Shown here: in pieces, positions 9,316 through 17,329 of the stretch
How the letters are laid out: each line of letters begins with the position of its first letter
Numbering within the stretch: position 1 is the stretch's first letter
From: DP-36 sp036004365
GTDB lineage: Bacteria > Desulfobacterota > Binatia > UBA9968
Length of the DNA stretch: 64,000 nucleotides
Direction of reading: 5' to 3'
Assembly: GCA_036004365.1 (NCBI GenBank)
Contig: DASYRN010000184.1
Location: 1 to 64,000, forward strand
Translations under genes and position numbers: made by a program
The notes under the pieces: generated by a model
Databases searched by the model: none
Seen by the model: only the letters and a program-made list of their open reading frames with translations
What the model was told of the DNA's origin: nothing

Positions 9316-10164
9316 ATGTCGTTTCTTGAAGTCGAGACCGTGAGCAAATATTTTTCTGAAGCGGGAGGACAGCGGCTTTGCGTATTCAAAGACGTACGAT
9401 TGCACATCGAAAAGAGCGAGTTTGTTACCATGGTCGGTCACTCAGGTTGCGGCAAGAGCACGTTGCTAAATATCATCGCCGGCCTGGAGAAACCCACTGA
9501 GGGCGCCGTCATTTTGGACGGCAGAGAGGTCGACACGCCCGGGCTCGACCGGATGGTTGTCTTCCAGAATTTTTCGCTGCTGCCGTGGATGAGCGTTTAC
9601 GAGAACATCCGTCTCGCCGTCAAGGCCGCGTTTGCTCAATGGGAGGCGCGAAAGATAAATGACTATGTGCAGCGATACGTCAACATGGTTGGCCTGGCCG
9701 GCTCGGAAACGAAGAGGCCTGCGGCGCTGTCAGGCGGCATGCGGCAACGTGTGGGGCTAGCGCGCGCCTTCGCTGTCCAGCCGAAGGTGCTGTTGCTCGA
9801 CGAACCGTTCGCGCAGATCGACGCATTGACGCGCGGCACGATTCAAGACGAGCTCATGCGCATGTGGACGGCGACAAGAAATACGGTCTTCATGGTTACC
9901 CACGATGTGGAAGAAGCGATCCTGCTCTCGGACAAAATTGCGTTGATGACCAGTGGACCGTCCGCACAACTGGCGGAAATCGTCGAGGTGACTTTCCCCC
10001 GCCCGCGTGTGCGAGAAGAGGTTTTAGATTTGGCTGAGTTCGCCCGAATCAAGAAGCATGTCATTAATTTCCTCAAAAACTGCGTGCGGGAACGGCCGGC
10101 GAACGATACGACGTTTGGAACCGATGCGCTGGTCGTCACGCGGCGGGTCGCTGCCAAAGCGTGA
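9316..10164 (+). CDS. cynD: ABC transporter ATP-binding protein (CynD/NrtD family)
   Basis: The 282-residue ATPase has Walker A GHSGCGKST at about 41-49, Q-loop FQNFSLLPW, signature LSGGMRQRVGLARAF, Walker B VLLLDEPFAQID and H-loop MVTHDVEEAI. It energises the CynB permease. Two starts are possible: an ATG at 9310 overlapping the permease stop as ATGA, or the ATG at 9316 with AAGGA six bases upstream, which I prefer. No C-terminal regulatory NrtC-like domain is fused. Confidence 0.9.
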   Translation: MSFLEVETVSKYFSEAGGQRLCVFKDVRLHIEKSEFVTMVGHSGCGKSTLLNIIAGLEKPTEGAVILDGREVDTPGLDRMVVFQNFSLLPWMSVYENIRLAVKAAFAQWEARKINDYVQRYVNMVGLAGSETKRPAALSGGMRQRVGLARAFAVQPKVLLLDEPFAQIDALTRGTIQDELMRMWTATRNTVFMVTHDVEEAILLSDKIALMTSGPSAQLAEIVEVTFPRPRVREEVLDLAEFARIKKHVINFLKNCVRERPANDTTFGTDALVVTRRVAAKA

Positions 10165-10221
10165 CTCGTTGCGAATGAATCGCCGGGATCCGCTAAGGGT
10201 GCAAAACGGAAAGGAGAAAAA

Positions 10222-10680
10222 ATGATCACACGCCAAGAAGCCACGGCAAAGATTCTCGGGGCAAAGCAGAAACTCAAACTGAGTTGGGAGCAGATAGCCA
10301 AAGGCGTCGGACGTCACAAGGTCTGGACCACGGCGGCGTTGCTCGGGCAACATCCCATGTCGGCCGACGAGGCCGAGAACGTCATAAAGATTTTGGGATT
10401 TTCGGGTGAAGAGGCCCAAGCGGTTTCCTCGGCGCTTCAAGAGTTCCCCATGCGCGGAGCTTTAGACAGCGCCGTTCCCGTGGATCCGACGATCTATCGT
10501 TTTTACGAGCTCATCCAGGTCTATGGTCCCACCATCAAGGCGCTGATCCACGAGGAGTTTGGTGATGGTATCATGAGCGCCATCGACTTCGACATGGAGA
10601 TCAAAAGAAAGGAAGATCCCAAGGGCGACCGCGTGGTGGTCACTCTCAACGGGAAATTTTTGCCCTATAAGAAATTCTAG
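10222..10680 (+). CDS. cynS: cyanate hydratase (cyanase)
   Basis: The 152-residue enzyme decomposes cyanate with bicarbonate to ammonia and carbon dioxide. The N-terminal helical DNA-binding-like domain (LSWEQIAKGVGRHKVWTTAAL) is followed by the conserved C-terminal domain IYRFYELIQVYGPTIKALIH...GDGIMSAIDF. The catalytic Arg, Glu and Ser correspond to R93, E96 and S119. The length is that of typical cyanases. AAGGAG lies upstream of the ATG. It is 57 bases behind the transporter ATPase, so uptake and breakdown are likely co-expressed to use cyanate as nitrogen source or detoxify it. Confidence 0.96.
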   Translation: MITRQEATAKILGAKQKLKLSWEQIAKGVGRHKVWTTAALLGQHPMSADEAENVIKILGFSGEEAQAVSSALQEFPMRGALDSAVPVDPTIYRFYELIQVYGPTIKALIHEEFGDGIMSAIDFDMEIKRKEDPKGDRVVVTLNGKFLPYKKF

Positions 10681-10684
10681 ATAG

Positions 10685-10830
10685 ACCGCGTGCCTTTTTT
10701 GTTTTTTGCGAAGCGCTAGGCCTGTCTTCGATCCAGCTAAGAAGCGGCTTTCTCCGTCCCACCCTGACAGGATCCGCCCCCGCGGCTTCTTTTGATTTTT
10801 GTTCCTCAATACTTACTACTTTTTACTCTA
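10685..10830 (+). pseudogene. decayed 5S-element / aspartic-protease composite
   Basis: A terminator-tail-like TTTTTTGTTTTTTGCGAA is followed at 10714-10762 by a near copy of the 3' part of the clan AA protease gene (compare 3979-4027), with a one-base deletion that breaks the frame plus substitutions. This is followed by GTTCCTCAATACTTACTAC, which resembles the AT-rich insert of the 5S-derived elements. The order terminator tail, protease, insert is the same as at 3.6-4.2 kb. I read it as a decayed copy of that whole unit. Confidence 0.7.
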
Positions 10831-10908
10831 TACTGAGCTTCGTCAGTAAACCTTTTGAACGAAGTAGCGTCTATCTCGCTAAGATAGTTTTTCACGAAGG
10901 GAGGGTTT

Positions 10909-11421
10909 ATGGATAGACTTCGGGCAGCTCTTTGGGGGAGCCTTGTGTTTCTCTTTCTGACCATTTCGATCGGGTCGTCGCTGGCAGAGGACAGAGTCGC
11001 CGGCGTCGGCAGAGCGCCTTTTGCGCGGGGAGAGAGTGGGCATCGGGGCATCGGTTCCGAAGCTCCTTGGATCAGTATCATGCTGAGGCACCGCACTGAC
11101 CTCAATTTAACCGCCGAGCAGGTAGCGACTCTGGAGAAAATGAGGTCCGACTTTCAGCAACGGGTAGATCCCAAGCAGGAAGAGCTAAAGAATACCGAGG
11201 CGGAAATCGCGCGTCTTTTGCGAGAAAACGCGGTGGACTTGGTGCGGGTCAAGGCCAAGATCGAGGATGCGGAGAGACTGCGCGCTGAATTCCGCTATCT
11301 CAGAATCGAGGCGTTGGAGAGTGGGAAATCTGTGCTCACATCGGAGCAGCGAGATAAGCTGGAAAATTTGGCCTCGTCAGGCCGCGGCCGATTCCGAAGG
11401 CCTCACGGAGAGGCTTCCTAA
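10909..11421 (+). CDS. Spy/CpxP/ZraP-like periplasmic protein
   Basis: The 170-residue protein has a Sec signal (hydrophobic residues about 8-25, cleavage near SLA). The mature part is mostly helical with LTAEQ (about 65-69) and LTSEQ (about 145-149) motifs. These LTxxQ-type motifs mark the Spy/CpxP chaperone-like family, which binds unfolded envelope proteins or metal-linked sensors. A coiled-coil-like helix (KQEELKNTEAEIARLLREN) lies between them. AGGGAGG precedes the ATG. A second Spy-like protein is encoded at 32.4 kb. Confidence 0.78.
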   Translation: MDRLRAALWGSLVFLFLTISIGSSLAEDRVAGVGRAPFARGESGHRGIGSEAPWISIMLRHRTDLNLTAEQVATLEKMRSDFQQRVDPKQEELKNTEAEIARLLRENAVDLVRVKAKIEDAERLRAEFRYLRIEALESGKSVLTSEQRDKLENLASSGRGRFRRPHGEAS

Positions 11422-11443
11422 ATAGCCGACGGCGGCCTCAATC

Positions 11444-11492
11444 CAAAGGCCCGGGGTTCTCATGAACCGCCCGGGCCTTTTTTTGTCTCCAA
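11444..11492 (+). terminator. Rho-independent terminator after the Spy-like gene
   Basis: The hairpin GGCCCGGGGTTC-TCAT-GAACCGCCCGGGCC is followed by seven T, 25 bases past the Spy-like stop codon. The lower stem AAAGGCCCG...CGGGCCTTT is the same as in the 5S-derived elements. It may be a trimmed element copy; a second, fuller copy follows. Confidence 0.88.
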
Positions 11493-11523
11493 AAAGCAAC
11501 TGTAGGACCTCGAAAGGTTGGCC

Positions 11524-11663
11524 TTGGTTTTGAATCCTAGTTACTCAATACTCACGACTCATCACTCAAAACTGGATATGAGTATGGGAGAGTAGGTCGC
11601 TGCCGGATTTAAAATTCAAGAAGGCCTGTCACTGAAACCAGCCTCGGGCCTTCTTTGTTTTTC
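11524..11663 (+). repeat. 5S-derived terminator element, copy E
   Basis: It begins within the AT-rich insert (TGGTTTTGAATCC ... CACTCAAAACTGG), then has TATGGGAGAGTAGGTCGCTG, the trailer, and a hairpin GAAGGCCTGTCACTGAAACCAGCCTCGGGCCTTC with a T-rich tail. It is the second terminator in series behind the Spy-like gene. Confidence 0.82.
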
Positions 11664-11726
11664 GTCACATGATGCTAGAATTTTCCAGCTACGGACGCTG
11701 AGCCGCGCGGCCGAGGCATAGACGAA

Positions 11727-12230
11727 ATGAGTATGCGTTCTGAAGGGAAGCGTGGCGCGTCGCCGCAACCGGCGGCGGCGAGACGACTTTTATTCGCCAG
11801 GTTTCTGGCTGATCTGCTGGACCAGCGGTTCACCATTCCGGGGACCTCGATTAGAATCGGCCTGGATCCCATTCTAGGACTCATTCCTGGGATCGGGGAT
11901 GCCATTGCCAACATTGCCGGCTCGGCGATTCTCGTTATTGCCGCTCGCTTTCATCTTCCCAAAATCGTATTGCTGCGGATGGGGCTGAATGTCGCGATCA
12001 ATGCAATCATCGGCGCCATCCCGATCTTCGGCGATATTTTCTCCATTTGGTTTCGCAGCAACGCGAAAAACGCCGACTTGCTCGAGCGCTACGCCGCAAC
12101 AGAAGCCCGGCGTGCGGGACTAAACGATTGGCTCTTTGTGGCAGGCATCATCTCGGCTATTGTGTTATTAGCACTTGGAATTATCGTCGGACTCGCTTGG
12201 CTGGTAGGAGAGCTGGCAACCAGATGGTGA
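11727..12230 (+). CDS. DUF4112 domain membrane protein
   Basis: The 167-residue protein has the DUF4112 core: LLDQRFTIPGTSIRIGLDPI followed by LGLIPGIGDAI and the second repeat-like IIGAIPIFGDIFSIWFRSN. A C-terminal transmembrane helix spans about 135-160. The function of the family is unknown. It lies 34 bases upstream of the Bax-inhibitor-like gene and is probably co-transcribed with it. Confidence 0.85.
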   Translation: MSMRSEGKRGASPQPAAARRLLFARFLADLLDQRFTIPGTSIRIGLDPILGLIPGIGDAIANIAGSAILVIAARFHLPKIVLLRMGLNVAINAIIGAIPIFGDIFSIWFRSNAKNADLLERYAATEARRAGLNDWLFVAGIISAIVLLALGIIVGLAWLVGELATRW

Positions 12231-12263
12231 GCATTCTGTTGATTCAAGAAAGGAGTTGATTCT

Positions 12264-13019
12264 ATGGCCGCACACTTGAGCCTGCGATCCGGAAATCCGG
12301 CATTGACGGCAGACAGCTTTCGTGGAGAAAGGACCTTGGCAGGCGTCGAGACGATGACGATCTCGGGAACAGTCAATAAGACTGCCCTGGCCCTGCTCAT
12401 TCTCCTGATAACGGCGAGCCTTACCTGGAACATGGGTGTCGAAGACGGGCGAGTCGGCGGTTTTATTCTGGTTGGTGTCATCGGCGGTCTCATCACGGCG
12501 CTAGTGACGGTTTTCAAAAAGAACTGGGCGCCGATCACGGCTCCAATCTATGCCGCCTTTGAAGGGCTCGCCTTGGGCGGGATCTCCGCGATGTTCGAAG
12601 CCCGATATCCCGGCATTGTAAGCCAGGCGGTCTTTTTGACCTTCGGTACGCTTGCGGCTCTTCTCATCGCCTATCGCTCGGGTTGGATCAAAGCCACCGA
12701 GAACTTCAAGCTAGGGGTCGTTGCTGCGACGGGCGGGATTTTCTTCGTCTATCTCATCAGCTTCGTTCTTGGGTTCTTCGGCGTCAATATTCCGCTCATC
12801 CATGGCAGCGGCACCTTCGGTATCATTTTCAGCCTTTTCGTCGTCGTGATCGCTGCGCTGAACTTAGTGCTCGACTTTGACTTTATCGAGGAGGCAGCGG
12901 AACGGGGCGCTCCGAAGTATATGGAATGGTACGCCGCCTTCGGACTGATGGTGACGTTGATCTGGCTCTATCTGGAGATTCTACGCCTGCTTGCCAAGCT
13001 GCAACAGCGCCGGGACTGA
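12264..13019 (+). CDS. Bax inhibitor-1/YccA family integral membrane protein
   Basis: The 251-residue protein has an N-terminal cytoplasmic stretch with NPALTADSF, then about seven transmembrane helices. Helix 3 has APIYAAFEGLALGGISAMFE and the later FDFIEEAAERGAPKYMEWYAAFGL is the BI-1 signature with conserved acidic residues. Family members act as pH-sensitive calcium leak channels or protease modulators in membranes. AGGAG lies eight bases before the ATG. Confidence 0.88.
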   Translation: MAAHLSLRSGNPALTADSFRGERTLAGVETMTISGTVNKTALALLILLITASLTWNMGVEDGRVGGFILVGVIGGLITALVTVFKKNWAPITAPIYAAFEGLALGGISAMFEARYPGIVSQAVFLTFGTLAALLIAYRSGWIKATENFKLGVVAATGGIFFVYLISFVLGFFGVNIPLIHGSGTFGIIFSLFVVVIAALNLVLDFDFIEEAAERGAPKYMEWYAAFGLMVTLIWLYLEILRLLAKLQQRRD

Positions 13020-13023
13020 TCTT

Positions 13024-13087
13024 TGCCGATCGGTAAACGCTACCGCATGGGTGAGTAGCTCGCCTCCGGATTTAAAATTCTAGAGGC
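13024..13087 (+). repeat. 5S-derived element, copy F (degenerate, no terminator)
   Basis: GTAAACGCTACCGCATGGG.GAGTAG.TCGCCTCCGGATTTAAAATTC resembles the 3' part of 5S and its trailer. The hairpin is lost after AGAGGC. It follows the Bax-inhibitor-like gene. Confidence 0.6.
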
Positions 13088-13144
13088 AGATTACGGTCAG
13101 GCTTGCATAGAAGGCGTTCGCTCACCCCACGTAAACGAGCTGAA

Positions 13145-13363
13145 CTACCTCTTCACGGGTACGAGAAGGAGGACTGCGCCAATGACTATCGCTCCCACAC
13201 CAGCCCAGGTTGGAATGTTGACAGTCTCCTTCTCCTTCACCTGCAATTCGAGCGGCCCTATCTTGGCTTCGTGAGTCTCCTTGGTGAAGCTGAAACCGCC
13301 ATACACCAGCCCCAGAATGCCGGCTACGATCAGAACTACTCCGACGATCTTGATTGCGTTCAT
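13145..13363 (-). CDS. DUF3185 family small membrane protein
   Basis: The 72-residue protein has two transmembrane helices (about residues 4-24 and 52-69) separated by a short polar domain (TKETHEAKIGPLELQVKEKE), the DUF3185 pattern. The function is unknown. GGAGGAG lies upstream of the ATG. Confidence 0.8.
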   Translation of the reverse strand: MNAIKIVGVVLIVAGILGLVYGGFSFTKETHEAKIGPLELQVKEKETVNIPTWAGVGAIVIGAVLLLVPVKR

Positions 13364-13499
13364 ATCTCATCTCCTCCTGCAAAAACTCGTTCGCGACCGC
13401 TGCGATTCTCTCTAATCCAGTCTCTGGAGATTTGTCAAACTTTATCACGGTCCTCGACCTTGGCGGGCGGTTAGTAAAGTCGACCGATAACGCAACTCG

Positions 13500-15134
13500 C
13501 TATGGCTTAAAGCCCACCACGAGATGGGCCCGATGGGACTCGGGGAACGGTTCTCCTTCGCACTTGAGCGTGACGATGTACGTGCCCGCCTTTGCGATCG
13601 CCTCGGGTGGAATTGTCGCCTTGAGCTCGCTCTTTGAGACGAAACTGGTCGGGAGTGGTTCGCCGTGCAGCATGACCTGGTGGAACGGCCACATGCCGCC
13701 CTCGCCGCGTACTTTCAATACCGTGGGACCGGAACCCTCGGTGAGAAAGAGGGGCGATATTTCGAGGTTCGGCGGCAAGCTCTGGTAGGAATAGAATGAC
13801 GGAATCGGATTTTTGTATTTTTGGAATCCGATATCGATGACCTTCCCGTCCATGATGACCATCTTGACGTTTTGCGTCATCCAGATGTCTTGTAGCGGGT
13901 TCCCTTCGACGATGGATAGGTCTGCGACCTTGCCGGGCTCGACGCTGCCGTAGTCCTTGTCTTTCCTGAAAGTCCTGGCGACATTGAGCGTGGCAGCTTG
14001 GATCGCCGTCATCGGCGGCACACCCGCCTCAACGTCCATCGCCAGGGCCTGATGCATCAGCAAGGCCGCCATTCCGCGGGGCGGGTCCGAGCCTTCCTTG
14101 AGAATGCCGCCGGCCTGGACGAAACGCCGGATGAATTCGTTGGCTTTTTCATAGCCGATTTTGGCGCGTTCGCGCTGCTCGGGCGCGTATCGCTTGAGCA
14201 ACTTGTCATAGGCGTTGTCGGTCACCACGCGGACAGCGGGGGGGAGATCGGCCTTGGGGTCGTTCAAGATTTCGTTTTCTCTTTCTCTGAAGCGCTTGGC
14301 GCTCGGCGAAAACGGACGCAGCCATTTGGCAATGGTCGGAGTCCACGCGACCCGGCGCTCCACCATCGCGCCGATCACCTCGTCGAAATTTTCGGTTTGG
14401 TAATAAGATCCGGCGAGCTCCTGCTCGATCTTTCCCCCCAGCCGATCCTCGGCGAGCTTCCGCCTGGCGGGGGCATAAGGGATGGAGCTGTAGCCGACAG
14501 ACCAGATGTGCTCGATTGCGTCAACGCCCGCATTGACGGAGCCGACGACGTCCCAACTGTGGGCGGCTACCGACATTTCGAGCCGATGGGCTTCGTCGAC
14601 GGCAACTTTCAGCAAGTCCAAAGAAAGAAACTCATTGACTTTAAGGATGTCGCATCCGAGTTCCTTTTTCCGCTGCACCGCTTTGCGCACTTCTTCCGGC
14701 GTTTTGACGATGATGTTGTCGCGGGATGTTCTCGAGCCGAATGCATCGTGCCCAGTCCCGACGCCGCCGATCGCCCGGCCTGACATCCAAATCCGCGGCC
14801 CACGAATTTTACCCAGATCGGTGCCCTGTTTTTGAGCAAGGGTCCATGGGCCATCCTGGTAGAGCTCGATCGAGGCGCAGGTCGTAATTCCCAGATGGAG
14901 ATAAAGCTCTCCATGGAAATCCTCCAAGTGGCCATGACCATCGATGAAGCCCGGCAGGACGGTCTTGCCCTTGACATCAATCACCTGCGCGTCGGCAGGA
15001 ATAGAGACTTCGCCGCTCTTACCGACTGCTTGGAACTTGCCTGCCTGGATAACGATGACGGAATTCTCGATCGGCGGCCGGCCGGTGCCATCGATCAGTC
15101 TTCCACCCTGCACCACGAGTACTTTCTCTACCAT
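13500..15134 (-). CDS. amidohydrolase (imidazolonepropionase/prolidase-like) with C-terminal IPT/TIG-like domain
   Basis: The 544-residue protein has a beta-sandwich start, then GFIDGHGH (metal HxH at 67-69), a possible carbamylated Lys in CDILKVNEF, AHSWD, AIEHIW and EGSDPPRG. These are the metal ligands of subtype-I amidohydrolases that hydrolyse cyclic amides or peptides. Residues from about 455 form an extra domain (PLFLTEGSGPTVLKVRGEGG ... SELKATIPPEAIAKAGTYIV) with the pattern of an immunoglobulin-like IPT/TIG fold, unusual here. No signal peptide is visible. GGAGG lies upstream of the start. Confidence 0.85.
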   Translation of the reverse strand: MVEKVLVVQGGRLIDGTGRPPIENSVIVIQAGKFQAVGKSGEVSIPADAQVIDVKGKTVLPGFIDGHGHLEDFHGELYLHLGITTCASIELYQDGPWTLAQKQGTDLGKIRGPRIWMSGRAIGGVGTGHDAFGSRTSRDNIIVKTPEEVRKAVQRKKELGCDILKVNEFLSLDLLKVAVDEAHRLEMSVAAHSWDVVGSVNAGVDAIEHIWSVGYSSIPYAPARRKLAEDRLGGKIEQELAGSYYQTENFDEVIGAMVERRVAWTPTIAKWLRPFSPSAKRFRERENEILNDPKADLPPAVRVVTDNAYDKLLKRYAPEQRERAKIGYEKANEFIRRFVQAGGILKEGSDPPRGMAALLMHQALAMDVEAGVPPMTAIQAATLNVARTFRKDKDYGSVEPGKVADLSIVEGNPLQDIWMTQNVKMVIMDGKVIDIGFQKYKNPIPSFYSYQSLPPNLEISPLFLTEGSGPTVLKVRGEGGMWPFHQVMLHGEPLPTSFVSKSELKATIPPEAIAKAGTYIVTLKCEGEPFPESHRAHLVVGFKP

Positions 15135-15711
15135 GTTTTCTTTTCCTCCCTCGTACCGATCAGCAGACCGCTACAAGACCGGATTTTCTTGCTGACACTG
15201 CGGGCAGGTCGTGTATCAATCCCTCAGTGCAAAGTATTTGAAATAGCGCAAACGGGTCAAGTCTTTTGTTGTGTGTCGCAAGGGTCGGAAGCTCAAATGG
15301 CAGATCTCAGATTTCAGATTGGAATTTCCGAAGGGCTGCCGCATAACAGAGTAAGCTGCTGCCGGATAGCCTGAGTCACTTTTTTCTCTTCCCCCACCGA
15401 CGATCGATCCTAGTTCTGAATTCTGACTTTTTGTTTCAGCCTAGGGTTAATTCGTCCTTTTTCTCGCACTCTGGGTAAAATAAAGAAGTTAGGCATAGTA
15501 AAACAGCAACTTGTTTCAAAATTTTTCTAAAAATAACGAAATTTCTCTTGCCTAACGTCGTAAAATCAAATAGACGGTCAATCATTGAAAAAATAAAATT
15601 ACTGACCTGCTGATCGCGTTTAACCCGCGCTGAACTCAAATCACCTAGTAAGAGCAAATCACCGAGTGGGAGTGTGGACGGTGGATCTCAAAGACCCAAA
15701 GGAGGTATGGA
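15135..15711. other. gene-poor AT-rich intergenic region
   Basis: I see no convincing gene in this stretch. About 15350-15371 (GAGTAAGCTGCTGCCGGATA) is a scrap resembling the 5S-derived elements. From about 15430 to 15600 the base composition is markedly more AT-rich than the surroundings. It contains TTAGGCA at about 15489 and TGCCTAA at about 15550, matching the half-sites of the dyads at 6.9 kb. Tandem-like AAATCACC blocks occur near 15636 and 15656. It probably holds the promoter of the secreted repeat protein. Confidence 0.5.
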
Positions 15712-17259
15712 ATGTATTGTTTTTCGTTTTTGCATCGGAAGCTCGTTCTCATCGCCTTGCTGTTAATGGCAGGACTAGGTTGGCAAGCTCGAGCTTACGC
15801 CGCGAGCCTTCGCATAAGTTGGAAGGATACCTCAACTAACGAGACCGGATTCAAGATTGAACGCCTCAGTGCCGGCGCCTTCATTCAGATCGGAGAAGTG
15901 GGGCCTAATGTTACATCCTACACGGACTCCCAAGTGACTGTAGGCACTACTTACTGCTATCGGGTGCGCGCGTTCAATTCTGCCGGATCTTCAAATCCTT
16001 CAAATCAGGCATGCGCTAACGCTACCGAAACCGGCGGCACCGTTTCCCTGGGAGAAACCCCGACGATTAGTTCTGGCACCGCTTCGCAGACAGCAGGTTC
16101 TAAAGCACAAACTGGGAATGGTTCCAGTACTATCTCAGCTTCGCAGGTCGCAGGTCGGTGGACCGACTACCGGGTTAGTATGAAGATCCGGTCTACGGAT
16201 GATGATTCGATCGGAGCGATGTTCCGCTACGTGGACGGCAGGAATTACTACCGGTTTTCATGGAATACCGATGCCGGCTTCCGCCGTTTGGAGAAGATCC
16301 AAAACAAAGTACCCACGGTGCTGGCCCAGGATACAGTGCCTTACGTGATTGGGAGGACTTACCAGTTGGAGATCGTTGCTCAGGGTCCGGTGTTGACTGT
16401 TCTGATTGACGGTGTCCGAGTCTTTTCCGTCACAGACTCAAGCTTTGATGGAGGCAGTATCGCCTTGTATTCCTACTACAATCAAGGGAGCAGCTTTGAC
16501 GATGTTGTGGTGCAGGATCTTGCCGCAGGAGCTGTCTTGCTTTCGAACAATTTCAACGACGGCAATTTTGTCGGTTGGACGATTATCGATGAGGGTGCAG
16601 ACCAAGGTCCTTCCGCATGGTCGGCCAATAGCAGAGCCCTTGTGCAGAGCAGGGATATCGGCTCTAAGACTACTGGCCAGTTTGGCACCTACGCGCTGTA
16701 CACGAAGGGTAGCTGGACAGACTATCGGGTTACGCTGAAGATGCGATCGTCTGATAATAATAGCATCGGGGCGATGTTCCGCTACGTAGACAACAAAAAT
16801 TTCTACCGGTTTTCATGGAATGTCCAAGAGGGATTGCGTCGTTTGGAGAAAGTTCAGAACGGCGTGCCTACAGTGCTGGCCAAGGATTCGGTACGTTATG
16901 TTGTCGGGAGCACTTACCAGTTGGAGGCTCTTGTTCAAGGTTCGGTGCTGAATGTCCTCATTGATGGTGCGCCGGTCTTTTCCGTCAGAGACTCGAGCTT
17001 CAACGGAGGAACAATCGCCTTGTATTCTGGCTACAATCAAGGGAGCCTCTTTGATGATGTTGTGGTGCAGGATCTTGCCACGGGAGCTATGTTGCTCTCG
17101 GAAAATTTCAACGACGGCGATTTTACCGGTTGGACGATCATCGATGAGGGCACGGAGGAGGGTCTTTCCATATGGTCAGCCAAGAGTGGAGCCCTTGTGC
17201 AGAACAGGGATATCGGCTCTAGGACTACTGGTCAGTTTGGCACCTATGCGCTGTACTAA
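15712..17259 (+). CDS. secreted fibronectin type III protein with tandem beta-sandwich repeats
   Basis: The 515-residue protein has a Sec signal (hydrophobic about 11-28). A fibronectin type III domain follows at about 30-105 (LRISWKDTSTNETGFKIERL ... YCYRVRAFNSAG). Two tandem repeats of 185 residues, with WTDYRVxxKxRS, IGAMFRYVD and YQLExxxQG landmarks, look like concanavalin-like (LamG or DUF1080-type) carbohydrate-binding sandwiches. A third repeat starts (FNDGDFTGWTIIDEG) but stops exactly at GTYALY, where the second repeat continues into TKGSWTDYR. The DNA repeat period is 555 bp. It probably binds polysaccharide outside the cell. AAAGGAGG precedes the start. Confidence 0.75.
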   Translation: MYCFSFLHRKLVLIALLLMAGLGWQARAYAASLRISWKDTSTNETGFKIERLSAGAFIQIGEVGPNVTSYTDSQVTVGTTYCYRVRAFNSAGSSNPSNQACANATETGGTVSLGETPTISSGTASQTAGSKAQTGNGSSTISASQVAGRWTDYRVSMKIRSTDDDSIGAMFRYVDGRNYYRFSWNTDAGFRRLEKIQNKVPTVLAQDTVPYVIGRTYQLEIVAQGPVLTVLIDGVRVFSVTDSSFDGGSIALYSYYNQGSSFDDVVVQDLAAGAVLLSNNFNDGNFVGWTIIDEGADQGPSAWSANSRALVQSRDIGSKTTGQFGTYALYTKGSWTDYRVTLKMRSSDNNSIGAMFRYVDNKNFYRFSWNVQEGLRRLEKVQNGVPTVLAKDSVRYVVGSTYQLEALVQGSVLNVLIDGAPVFSVRDSSFNGGTIALYSGYNQGSLFDDVVVQDLATGAMLLSENFNDGDFTGWTIIDEGTEEGLSIWSAKSGALVQNRDIGSRTTGQFGTYALY

Positions 17260-17265
17260 TAAGGG

Positions 17266-17320
17266 AGGATGAAATTCAAAAAGGCCTGCGGGTCTCTCGA
17301 CCCCGGATCTTTTTATTTGC
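17266..17320 (+). terminator. 5S-element-like terminator (copy N, trailer plus hairpin only)
   Basis: GAAATTCAAAAAGGCCTGCGGGTC-TCTC-GACCCCGGATCTTTTTATTT has the trailer and hairpin layout of the 5S-derived elements but no 5S body. It lies seven bases behind the repeat-protein stop codon. Confidence 0.75.
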
Positions 17321-17329
17321 TGTGGATGC

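Noticed and set aside
15436..15657. Small minus-strand open frame in the AT-rich region
   Set aside because: No ribosome site, unlike any family, and the AT-rich composition explains an open frame.
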